A stretch of DNA of 23,404 bases, from NCBI GenBank assembly GCA_009774465.1, contig VSNT01000062.1, positions 1 through 23,404 on the forward strand, written 5' to 3'. Numbering within the stretch: the stretch's first letter is position 1; the number at the start of each line of letters is the position of its first letter. Below the pieces are notes generated by a model. It was given only the letters and a program-made list of their open reading frames with translations, did not search any database and was not told where the DNA came from. The position numbers were made by a program, and so were the translations under genes. This DNA comes from Lachnospiraceae bacterium. GTDB taxonomy: Bacteria; Bacillota_A; Clostridia; Lachnospirales; Lachnospiraceae. Below, piece after piece: positions 16,749 to 23,404 of this stretch.

Positions 16749-17573
16749 ATGGCAACTATTTTAGACACAATTGCAGAATATACAAAAGAACGGGTTAAAA
16801 AGGAAAAAGAAGTTTGCTCTCTGACAAAAATAAAAAGTGAAGCTTTATCTATGAACTGCAATACAGGTTTTCCTTTTGAAAAAGCCCTCTCCTCACAGGG
16901 CATCAGCTTCATCTGCGAGTGCAAAAAAGCTTCTCCTTCCAAAGGGCTTATTGCTGAGGATTTTCCATATCTGAAAATTGCAGAAGAATATGAAGCTGCC
17001 GGCGCCTCCTGTATTTCCGTTTTGACAGAACCCAAATGGTTTCTGGGAAAAAATGAATATTTAAAAGAAATTGCAGAGCATGTTTCCATCCCCTGTATCC
17101 GCAAGGACTTTGTTGTGGATGAGTACATGATCTATGAAGCAAAGCTGTTGGGTGCCAGTGCAGTTTTGTTAATCTGTTCACTGCTTCCCACTGAGCTTTT
17201 GACGGATTACATTGAAATTTGCAATCGGCTTGGTTTATCCGCCTTGGTGGAAGCACATGATGAACAGGAAATTGCTTCTGCCATAAAAGCGGGCGCACGT
17301 ATCATAGGAGTCAATAACCGAAATTTAAAAAATTTTTCTGTAAATGTATGTAACAGCCAAAAACTCCGCACCCTGGTTCCTGAAAGTATTCTTTTTGTGG
17401 CGGAAAGCGGAATTAAAAACCGTAAGGATATAGAAGTTTTAGAGAAAGCCCATGTAGATGCCGTTTTGATTGGAGAAGTACTTATGAAAGCCCAGGATAA
17501 AAAAAGAATGATAAATACTCTAAAAGGCTTAGAGCCTGAAAGTTTTGCAGGTATAGAATCCTTAAAGTTGTAA
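16749..17573 (+). CDS. trpC: Indole-3-glycerol-phosphate synthase
   Basis: 274 residues, TIM barrel. It closes the indole ring from CdRP with loss of CO2 and water. Motifs in order: CECKKASPSKG (56-66), VLTEPKWFLG, RKDFVVDEY (118-126), LVEAHDEQE, GVNNRNL and AESGI. The start at 16749 is preferred (homologue length, and AAAGGA about 12 nt upstream); an ATG seven codons earlier (16728) has no visible ribosome site. It is a separate gene from trpF, unlike the enterobacterial fusion. It is followed by a 105-nt gap. Confidence 0.94.
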   Translation: MATILDTIAEYTKERVKKEKEVCSLTKIKSEALSMNCNTGFPFEKALSSQGISFICECKKASPSKGLIAEDFPYLKIAEEYEAAGASCISVLTEPKWFLGKNEYLKEIAEHVSIPCIRKDFVVDEYMIYEAKLLGASAVLLICSLLPTELLTDYIEICNRLGLSALVEAHDEQEIASAIKAGARIIGVNNRNLKNFSVNVCNSQKLRTLVPESILFVAESGIKNRKDIEVLEKAHVDAVLIGEVLMKAQDKKRMINTLKGLEPESFAGIESLKL

Positions 17574-17611
17574 GAGCGTTAATTTATGTGCAATCTTAAG
17601 GTAATAAAAAA

Positions 17612-17625
17612 GCAGGATTTCCTGC
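17612..17625 (-). terminator. Terminator-like hairpin, oriented for the minus strand
   Basis: GCAGG-ATTT-CCTGC in the trpC-trpF gap. Read on the minus strand it is followed by TTTTTTATT, the pattern of an intrinsic terminator; on the plus strand there is no T-run, so trp transcription should pass. The stem is short (5 bp), so this is weak evidence. It could block antisense transcription or be chance. Confidence 0.3.
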
Positions 17626-17678
17626 AGAAAATACCCTGCACAAAGTGTGGATAAAGTAACATTCAAAGGAGTAAAGTC

Positions 17679-18281
17679 ATGACGAAAATAAAAATTTGCG
17701 GTTTGCAGTCACCGGAAGATATTTCCTGTGTAAATCAATTAAAACCAGATTATATTGGTTTTGTGTTTTTACAGGGAAGAAAAAGATATGTTTCCCCAAA
17801 GGATGCTTTAGCCCTGCGGGCGCTTTTAGATCCTTCTATCCAAAGCGCAGGTGTTTTTGTAAATGAATCAATTGAAAATATTGTTCCCCTTTTACAAAGT
17901 CAAACCATACAAATTGTGCAGCTTCACGGACAGGAAGACGCTTCTTACGTCCAAAGGCTTAAATCTTTGTATCACTGCCCTGTTATCAAGGCATTTATCA
18001 TAAATACCAAAGAAGATATTCAAAAAGCACTGAATTTTCCTGCTGACTATCTTCTTTTGGATAGCGGCTTAGGAACTGGAAAAACCTTTGACTGGTCACT
18101 AATCCAAAATATAAAACGCCCCTTTTTTCTGGCAGGCGGATTAAATGCGGAAAACGTAGCACAGGCCATATCCATGACACACCCTTATGGAGTAGATACC
18201 AGCTCTGGAGTGGAAACCAGCCACCGAAAAGATGCTGCAAAAATAGAAGCCTTTATCCGCTCTGTCCGCAATATTCAGTGA
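17679..18281 (+). CDS. trpF: Phosphoribosylanthranilate isomerase
   Basis: 200 residues, complete TIM barrel. It performs the Amadori rearrangement of PRA to CdRP. The catalytic cysteine is C7 in IKICGL, the acid D128 is in LLLDSGLGTGKTFDW, phosphate-binding LAGGL is further on, and GVDTSSGVE is near the C-terminus. The RBS AAAGGAG sits 6-7 nt before the ATG. It is encoded after trpC with its own ribosome site. Confidence 0.96.
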   Translation: MTKIKICGLQSPEDISCVNQLKPDYIGFVFLQGRKRYVSPKDALALRALLDPSIQSAGVFVNESIENIVPLLQSQTIQIVQLHGQEDASYVQRLKSLYHCPVIKAFIINTKEDIQKALNFPADYLLLDSGLGTGKTFDWSLIQNIKRPFFLAGGLNAENVAQAISMTHPYGVDTSSGVETSHRKDAAKIEAFIRSVRNIQ

Positions 18282-18360
18282 ATCAAATATCTCACGCAGG
18301 CTGTTCTCTGGCGGATTGCCCGCGAAAATAAAAAATAAAGAGAAAAAGAGAGGAAAATTT

Positions 18361-19551
18361 ATGTCAAATGAAAAAGGACGCTTCGGAGTTCATGGCGGTC
18401 AATACATTCCTGAAACTCTCATGAATGCAGTGATTGAACTGGAAGAAGCTTATAACCATTACAAAAATGATCCTGAATTTAATCAGGAGCTTACCACTTT
18501 ATTTAATGAATATGCGAACCGCCCCAGCCGCCTTTACTATGCGGAAAAAATGACCAGAGATTTGGGCGGCGCAAAAATTTATCTAAAAAGAGAAGATTTA
18601 AATCACACCGGCTCTCACAAAATTAACAATGTATTGGGGCAGGCCCTTTTAGCCAAAAAAATGGGAAAAACCAGATTGATTGCGGAAACCGGCGCCGGAC
18701 AACATGGGGTTGCAACTGCAACTGCCGCCGCACTGCTTGGCATGGAATGCGTTGTTTTTATGGGAGAAGAAGACACAAAAAGGCAGGCCCTTAACGTATA
18801 CCGAATGCGGCTTTTAGGCTCTGAGGTTATTCCTGTCAGAACAGGAACCGCCACCTTAAAGGATGCTGTTTCCGAAGCAATGCGGGAATGGACCAGCCGG
18901 ATTGATGACACCCACTATTGCCTTGGCTCTGTTATGGGGCCTCATCCCTTTCCTACTATTGTGAGAGATTTTCAGGCTGTTATCTCCAGGGAAATCAAGC
19001 AGCAGCTTATGGAAAAAGAAGGACGTCTGCCTGATGTGGTGATGGCGTGTGTAGGTGGTGGCAGCAATGCTATGGGTACTTTCTATCATTTTATTGGTGA
19101 TAAAAATGTAAAGCTGATTGGATGTGAAGCTGCCGGACGGGGAACTGACACCTTTGAGACAGCAGCAACTATTGCTACCGGCCGCCCTGGAATTTTTCAT
19201 GGAATGAAGTCCTACTTTTGTCAGGATGAATATGGACAGATTGCTCCGGTTTATTCCATTTCCGCCGGTCTTGATTACCCCGGCATCGGACCGGAACATG
19301 CTTATCTTCATGATACAGGTCGGGCTCAATATGTTCCTGTCACAGATGAAGAAGCGGCAAATGCCTTTGAATACCTTTCACGCACAGAAGGCATTATACC
19401 TGCTATCGAAAGCGCACACGCAGTGGCACATGCCATGAAGATTGCCCCCACATACGAAAAAGATAAAATTATTGTCATTACCATTTCCGGGCGGGGCGAT
19501 AAAGACTGTGCTTCCATTGCACGTTACAGAGGGGAGGATATTAATGAGTAA
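18361..19551 (+). CDS. trpB: Tryptophan synthase beta chain
   Basis: 396 residues, TrpB1 type. PLP enzyme joining indole and serine. The PLP lysine is K87 in NHTGSHKINN, the catalytic E109 is in AETGAGQHG, and phosphate-binding GGGSNAMG is present. N-terminal GRFGVHGGQYIPETL is typical. The RBS GAGAGGA lies before the ATG; the frame extends 15 codons upstream without a better site. The last 8 nt overlap trpA, giving coupled synthesis of the alpha2beta2 complex. Confidence 0.97.
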   Translation: MSNEKGRFGVHGGQYIPETLMNAVIELEEAYNHYKNDPEFNQELTTLFNEYANRPSRLYYAEKMTRDLGGAKIYLKREDLNHTGSHKINNVLGQALLAKKMGKTRLIAETGAGQHGVATATAAALLGMECVVFMGEEDTKRQALNVYRMRLLGSEVIPVRTGTATLKDAVSEAMREWTSRIDDTHYCLGSVMGPHPFPTIVRDFQAVISREIKQQLMEKEGRLPDVVMACVGGGSNAMGTFYHFIGDKNVKLIGCEAAGRGTDTFETAATIATGRPGIFHGMKSYFCQDEYGQIAPVYSISAGLDYPGIGPEHAYLHDTGRAQYVPVTDEEAANAFEYLSRTEGIIPAIESAHAVAHAMKIAPTYEKDKIIVITISGRGDKDCASIARYRGEDINE

Positions 19552-20335
19552 TATTAAAAAGGCTTTTGCAAATGGCAAAGCATTTATTCCGTTTATTACC
19601 TGTGGTGATCCCGATCTTGACACCACAAAAGAAATTATACGCGCTATGGCGGCAAATGGTGCTGACCTGATAGAGCTTGGTATTCCCTTCTCCGATCCAA
19701 CCGCAGAAGGGCCGGTTATTCAGGGCGCAAATCTGCGCGCATTAAAGGGGGGCGTAACCACAGACAAAATTTTTAACATGGTAAAAGAACTCCGTCAGGA
19801 TTTAAGCCATCCGTTAACTTTGCCAATGGTGTTTATGACTTATGCCAACGTGATATTTTCCTATGGCGCAGAGAAATTTATCAGTACCTGTTCGGAAATT
19901 GGGATAGATGGATTGATTTTGCCTGATCTTCCCTTTGAGGAAAAGGGAGAATTTGATGAAGTCTGCCAAAAATATAACATTGATCTTATTTCCTTAATTG
20001 CGCCTACTTCTGAAAACAGAATTGCCATGATTGCCAAAGACGCGAAAGGATTTATTTACATTGTATCCAGCCTTGGCGTCACCGGCGTAAGAAATGAAAT
20101 TCGTACGGATATTGCTTCTTTGGTAAAACTGGTTCGGGAAAATTCTTCTGTCCCCTGCGCAGTAGGTTTCGGCATCTCCACCCCTGAGCAGGCCGCTAAA
20201 ATGGCCGGAATCTCTGATGGCGCAATCGTCGGCTCCGCAATTGTCAAACTGGTGGCGCAGTATGGAAAAGATGCCGCCGGACCGGTTGGGGAATATGTGA
20301 AGAAGATGAAGGATGCGGTAAGAAATCATATTTAG
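19544..20335 (+). CDS. trpA: Tryptophan synthase alpha chain
   Basis: 263 residues, TIM barrel. It cleaves indole-3-glycerol phosphate to indole and G3P, and indole is channelled to TrpB. The catalytic Glu is E44 in LIELGIPFSDP. The position of the second catalytic acid (Asp60 in the Salmonella enzyme) is E55 in TAEGP, a conservative change. SSLGVTG and GFGIS phosphate-site motifs are present. GGGGAGG within trpB serves as ribosome site. No clear intrinsic terminator follows the stop. Confidence 0.96.
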   Translation: MSNIKKAFANGKAFIPFITCGDPDLDTTKEIIRAMAANGADLIELGIPFSDPTAEGPVIQGANLRALKGGVTTDKIFNMVKELRQDLSHPLTLPMVFMTYANVIFSYGAEKFISTCSEIGIDGLILPDLPFEEKGEFDEVCQKYNIDLISLIAPTSENRIAMIAKDAKGFIYIVSSLGVTGVRNEIRTDIASLVKLVRENSSVPCAVGFGISTPEQAAKMAGISDGAIVGSAIVKLVAQYGKDAAGPVGEYVKKMKDAVRNHI

Positions 20336-20358
20336 TCTGGCTGCTTTCGATTGATCAT
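20332..20358 (-). pseudogene. SD-led truncated ORF, 8 codons (MINRKQPD)
   Basis: On the minus strand AAGGAG (20372-20367) sits 8 nt before ATG 20358, an excellent initiation site. The frame closes after eight codons, at the very 3' end of trpA. Such a strong start for so short a product suggests the beginning of a gene whose remainder was lost, or a chance match. The few residues do not allow a family call. It follows the TNKE ORF and the ABC-3C genes on the same strand. Confidence 0.25.
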
Positions 20359-20364
20359 ATGAAC

Positions 20365-20417
20365 GTCTCCTTCGATTTAAGATTATCTTACGATATTCTT
20401 CTCATAACGAAGGAGGC
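20365..20417. repeat. 10-bp inverted repeat around two Shine-Dalgarno sequences
   Basis: GTCTCCTTCG (20365-20374) and CGAAGGAGGC (20408-20417) pair over 10 positions (one G-U), with a 33-nt loop. Each arm is an SD sequence on one strand: AAGGAGG on plus before a GTG at 20423, AAGGAG on minus before ATG 20358. The stem would hide either site in RNA. No T-tract follows, so a terminator role is doubtful. Confidence 0.5.
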
Positions 20418-20530
20418 ATTCTGTGAATTTCTTTATTAGTTTCTTTGTTAGTCTTTAGGATTTCTTTGTTAGTTTCTTTATTGGTTTTTTGATCCCATTT
20501 GCAATTTTGTATATTTTTGTATATGTTCAT
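20402..20530 (-). CDS. TNKE-repeat mini-ORF, 42 aa
   Basis: Minus-strand ORF of 42 codons starting at ATG 20530. Its centre is four TNKE tetrapeptides arranged K-TNKE-TNKE-ILK-TNKE-TNKE-IHR, then MPPSL. The underlying 12-nt DNA repeats (20428-20451 and 20461-20484) differ only at third positions in this frame (AAC/AAT, ACC/ACT), which favours this strand as the coding one. The protein is very basic and hydrophilic. A weak purine site (CAGGG) lies about 12 nt upstream. It could be a leader peptide, the remnant of a mobile-element or regulator gene, or non-coding repeat DNA. Function unknown. Confidence 0.35.
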   Translation of the reverse strand: MNIYKNIQNCKWDQKTNKETNKEILKTNKETNKEIHRMPPSL

Positions 20531-20595
20531 TCATTTCATTTTCCCTGCCTGTTCAAATATTTATCAAACTTATCTTTTCTACCTGTAATTAAATA

Positions 20596-22317
20596 CTAAC
20601 TTTGCTCAATTTTAAATAATTTACTGTTTTGAGAAAGTTCAACTGCAATATGCGCTTTATTTAATACTTTTTCCGGCAGCTTATCCTTTAAAATGGAAAT
20701 TATCAGTTGGATATTTTTATCCTTAACAAATTCTGCCATCTTAATTAACTGATTATCATGCATAAGCTCTTTTTTGTCATTAAGTAAAAAACGTAAACAT
20801 GGTAACTGTTCCTCGTCCGAAAACAATAAATATGCTAAATCAAAGCATAAGATTTCTCCTTGTTTTTTTCCAGAGCTCATATTTGCGTTGAACGCATTAA
20901 ATTTATAATATTGTTGTCCTTTTTTATTTATTATTTGCTGATATGTAAGTCCATACGCTTCGCCGTATAATTCCTGCGAAATAGCAGAAAAAATTTTATT
21001 AAATTTTTTCAATTGCTCTTTTAAAAGAGCCTCAAAATCTCCGGAAAAGAGATAACTATCAATACTTTCAATCTGTTCATTGAGTATACTTATATTTCCC
21101 TCCACCTCTTCCAATTGTGAGATTACACTTTCATATTCGCCTTTAATCCTATACTTTTCATTTAATTCAAAAATAACTTTCTCTAATTCCTCAAATGAAT
21201 CTCCTTTTGCAATTCTTTCTGTTAATTCTTTCTCTTGCTTTAATAATACTGTTAATTCATTTTGTAATATTGCTAATTTTGCCAACAATCCCGGTAAGTC
21301 TTTTGCAATATACTTAGCCTTTTCTACAATCATATTATTGTGGTATTCGACCAAATCTTCAAATGTTTTTTGTATTCCATTAATACGATCACTTACTTCC
21401 TTATATAACATTTTCAGCTGTTCCATATCAATTTGAGAAATACTTTTTTCTAAGCTTCGTTTTGAATCTTCAATTAAACCTTTACGAATTTCTAATTTAC
21501 TGATCAATGAACTTGTTTTATTAATGTTGTATCTGACAATATTGAGCTGCTCTAAATCTTCTTCCAATGTTTCATTTAAGTTAAAAGAAATCTTTCTTTC
21601 ATTAAGCAAATTAATTTCATCATTAACCATATCTAATGCAATTTCATAAGTCGTTTTCGTCTGCTTTTTTTCCAACCGTTCTTTAAAAATTATTTCTTGA
21701 TTAATTTTTGATATCAATGCCTGCTTCTTTGCTCCTTCATCAAAAGAACATCCCAGCAAGTATAAGTATAGCGTCTCATATTCTATATCAGTAGTAAATT
21801 TATCCAATGTCTTTAATGTATTATTGATGCTATCGTCTTTATATCGTATATTATGTGAAATGATCTGTCGAAATGTTGGTTTCTCAACCTCCTTATTCGG
21901 CATAATCTTTTTTTCTAATTCTTTTTCAAAATCCTTCTCCAAAATCGAGTTCCCATTAATTTTTCTAATAGCTTTTTTACCTTGCAAAAAATTTCTTTGA
22001 ATCTTTAATATCTTCGCATTTGGATCATTCAGATTTTCTGTTAAAATCAGTTTTACTTCTATCTCCTCATCAACCAAAAAATTTTTAACAATATCATACT
22101 CCTCATTCTTGTTTTCCGTATCTGTATAAATTATTTTTCCCTTTGCTCCTAAGCAAAAATCAATAAGTTTCAAAACAGTTGTTTTTCCCACATTGTTTCC
22201 TGTTGATTTTGTATTTTCAAAAGGAGTATCATCAATAATCAAATTTAGTCCTGAACAAAAATCTATTTCCCGAATTATTTCTGTTGGTTTTTCTATTATA
22301 AGCTTTTTTATGAACAT
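20596..22317 (-). CDS. ABC-3C-type SMC/RecN-like ATPase (DUF2326-like)
   Basis: 573 residues. Walker A GNNVGKTT is at 40-47, a long charged heptad-rich region (about 195-435) is probably an antiparallel coiled coil, an ABC-signature-like SSGKKQGE is at 481-488, and a degenerate Walker B-like LPCLRFLLND is at 505-514. This layout matches the ATPases of ABC-three-component conflict systems, relatives of RecN/SMC/Rad50 thought to sense or act on DNA or nucleoprotein. ATG 22317 overlaps the small gene upstream by 10 nt, with GGGAGA upstream. Composition is visibly more AT-rich than the trp and AEP loci, consistent with transfer. It is convergent with the trp operon. Confidence 0.82.
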   Translation of the reverse strand: MFIKKLIIEKPTEIIREIDFCSGLNLIIDDTPFENTKSTGNNVGKTTVLKLIDFCLGAKGKIIYTDTENKNEEYDIVKNFLVDEEIEVKLILTENLNDPNAKILKIQRNFLQGKKAIRKINGNSILEKDFEKELEKKIMPNKEVEKPTFRQIISHNIRYKDDSINNTLKTLDKFTTDIEYETLYLYLLGCSFDEGAKKQALISKINQEIIFKERLEKKQTKTTYEIALDMVNDEINLLNERKISFNLNETLEEDLEQLNIVRYNINKTSSLISKLEIRKGLIEDSKRSLEKSISQIDMEQLKMLYKEVSDRINGIQKTFEDLVEYHNNMIVEKAKYIAKDLPGLLAKLAILQNELTVLLKQEKELTERIAKGDSFEELEKVIFELNEKYRIKGEYESVISQLEEVEGNISILNEQIESIDSYLFSGDFEALLKEQLKKFNKIFSAISQELYGEAYGLTYQQIINKKGQQYYKFNAFNANMSSGKKQGEILCFDLAYLLFSDEEQLPCLRFLLNDKKELMHDNQLIKMAEFVKDKNIQLIISILKDKLPEKVLNKAHIAVELSQNSKLFKIEQS

Positions 22318-22535
22318 AACTCAACTTCTCCCTTTTCATTAACCTGCGCTACATTAATTAAATACAGCCAATCAAGACATAAAATAAATGTGGAAAAAGA
22401 CATCTCTCGTTTTTCTTTTATTCTTTGATACAAACTAAAAATTGACTGTCTTCCTGTTTCTTTTAACTCCTTAAGGAGCATTGCTCCATTATAATAAATA
22501 CATAATTCTGGCTGCATATTATCTGGTAACAGCAT
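22308..22535 (-). CDS. ABC-3C middle component (MC6-like), small protein
   Basis: 75 residues: MLLPDNMQPE start, a YYNGAMLLKEL helix, SIFSLYQRIKEK, then SFSTFILCLDWLYLI and a short C-terminal strand. This resembles the small winged-helix-like middle components encoded between effector and ATPase in ABC-3C systems, and by memory is nearest the MC6 group. I prefer ATG 22535, which has GGAGGG 8 nt upstream; ATG 22541 is only 2 nt from it and a TTG at 22586 has no site. It overlaps the genes on both sides (17 and 10 nt), so the three are translated as one unit. Confidence 0.72.
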   Translation of the reverse strand: MLLPDNMQPELCIYYNGAMLLKELKETGRQSIFSLYQRIKEKREMSFSTFILCLDWLYLINVAQVNEKGEVELCS

Positions 22536-23404
22536 AGTCATATCCCTCCGGATTCTTAAATATTTTACAACGGGTAAAGGCATCAACTACCAGAATTGAT
22601 ACACACATTTCCAATTCATCATATGGAATTTCTATATAATTCCTGCTGTTCATTATCCTATCAACCAAACCATCTATAATAGATAAAAACAATTCGTTAG
22701 TGTCTTTTATTTTTATAGAAAGATTTACATATTCTTGGCGAATAGTAGACAAAACAGATAAACTTTTATTTACACCCTGTTTATCAAATTCTTCATATTT
22801 TTCATTTATTCTGCTATAGTAAACTTTATAGTCATCAATAACAGGCTGCACCATTGACAATTCATTAAAATCTATTTTCCTTTGTATTTCAAAAGAATTT
22901 ATTTCCGGATATTCACTGGGTGGGGTTAAATCATCTTGAAATAATATATTGATAATGCCAGCTAAATTAGAATCAACTTTAACCATATCAACAGAACATC
23001 CCAATTCATCTTTTATAAATTCATACAACAGATATTGCTCCTTAATTTCCATATTTATTAATATATTCAATATGGATTTAATATCATATATATCATCCTT
23101 CGGGGAAAATTCAATATGATATGGATTAGAAAATGAAGCTGTTCTTAATTTATCTGCCATCCCAGAAATTGCAACAAATTTAAATTGAAAATCTTTATAA
23201 TTTTCTAATATTTTCTTTTTCAAAGAACTTTCTATTTTCTGCTTTGAGCAGGTCGCTGACACTTGAACAACTACTTTGTTTTTAAAATCAATTAAATCAA
23301 TTCCTTCCATATTTTGACTAATGGCATTAATATTTTCCAAATTATATCCCAATAAATGATTCATAAGCTCAGCAAAAAATGATTCTGAATAGATATTTAA
23401 ATCC
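22519..23404 (-). CDS. SMEK-domain protein, probable ABC-3C effector (5' end outside window)
   Basis: 294 codons are visible; the frame stays open to the right edge, so the internal ATG at 23364 is not the start. The N-terminal part, SFFAELMNHLLGYNLENIN, then GIDLIDFKNKVVVQVSAT and KIESSLKKKIL, matches the SMEK-type domain, a restriction-nuclease-like fold with a conserved D ... QVS/T core. This is followed by a helical C-terminal region (about 110-294) with no motif I recognise. In ABC-3C systems the first gene carries the predicted toxic or nuclease effector, held in check and triggered by the ATPase. AT-rich like the rest of the cassette. The nuclease role is family inference. Confidence 0.75.
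   Translation of the reverse strand, partial: DLNIYSESFFAELMNHLLGYNLENINAISQNMEGIDLIDFKNKVVVQVSATCSKQKIESSLKKKILENYKDFQFKFVAISGMADKLRTASFSNPYHIEFSPKDDIYDIKSILNILINMEIKEQYLLYEFIKDELGCSVDMVKVDSNLAGIINILFQDDLTPPSEYPEINSFEIQRKIDFNELSMVQPVIDDYKVYYSRINEKYEEFDKQGVNKSLSVLSTIRQEYVNLSIKIKDTNELFLSIIDGLVDRIMNSRNYIEIPYDELEMCVSILVVDAFTRCKIFKNPEGYDYAVTR

Noticed and set aside
16739..17128. 129-codon open frame opposite trpC
   Set aside because: Antisense shadow; the plus-strand frame carries all IGPS motifs.
18856..19329. 157-codon open frame opposite trpB
   Set aside because: Antisense shadow of a well-conserved gene, with no ribosome site or recognisable protein.
20423..20458. Plus-strand SD-led micro-ORF (GTG, MNFFISFFVSL), continuing after an amber stop as a hydrophobic frame, resembling a type I toxin
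   Set aside because: Only 11 codons before the stop; repeat variation is non-synonymous in this frame but synonymous on the minus strand, so the hydrophobic reading is probably a shadow of the TNKE repeat.
20428..20484. CRISPR-like array
   Set aside because: Units are 12 nt and directly adjacent, without unique spacers or cas genes.

Overview
The window reads as chromosomal DNA of a low-GC Firmicute, most likely a Clostridia/Lachnospiraceae-type bacterium. The reasons are the strong AAGGAG-type ribosome binding sites, a tryptophan T-box leader in front of a complete trpEGDCFBA operon, a YesM/YesN-type two-component system, and a CDP-glycerol-transferase-like protein typical of Gram-positive cell walls. 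No tRNA, rRNA, CRISPR array or intact insertion sequence was seen.

Layout. (1) 1-2265, minus strand: a YesM-like sensor kinase and the receiver part of its response regulator; the regulator's C-terminus lies outside the window. (2) 2442-13195, plus strand: a compact operon with a good sigma-A-type promoter. It encodes a small membrane peptide, an unusual YidC-like/CDP-glycerol-glycerophosphotransferase-like fusion, all enzymes needed to make and activate 2-aminoethylphosphonate (AEP transaminase, PEP mutase with an N-terminal nucleotidyltransferase domain, LicC/PntC-like CTP transferase, phosphonopyruvate decarboxylase), a membrane-anchored alkaline-phosphatase-superfamily transferase, and ManC and ManA for GDP-mannose. 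(3) 13217-20335, plus strand: promoter, Trp T-box riboswitch, terminator and trpEGDCFBA. (4) 20332-20530: debris-like intergenic DNA with a TNKE-repeat mini-ORF on the minus strand, a long inverted repeat and a truncated SD-led ORF. (5) 20596-23404, minus strand: an AT-rich three-gene cassette that looks like an ABC-three-component (ABC-3C) conflict/defence system (SMEK-domain protein, small middle component, SMC/RecN-like ATPase); its first gene runs off the right edge.

How the genes work together. The central locus would convert PEP to phosphonopyruvate, phosphonoacetaldehyde and AEP. It would then activate AEP as CMP-AEP and hand it to one or both membrane-bound transferases, the YidC/TagB-F-like fusion and the sulfatase-fold protein, to decorate an envelope polymer. 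GDP-mannose supply from ManA/ManC suggests a mannose-containing acceptor. The pathway steps follow from known families. The identity of the transferase and acceptor, and any control by the adjacent two-component system, are inferences. The YidC fusion in this setting is the strongest candidate for an undescribed system. The trp operon is ordinary apart from a Glu in place of the catalytic Asp of TrpA.
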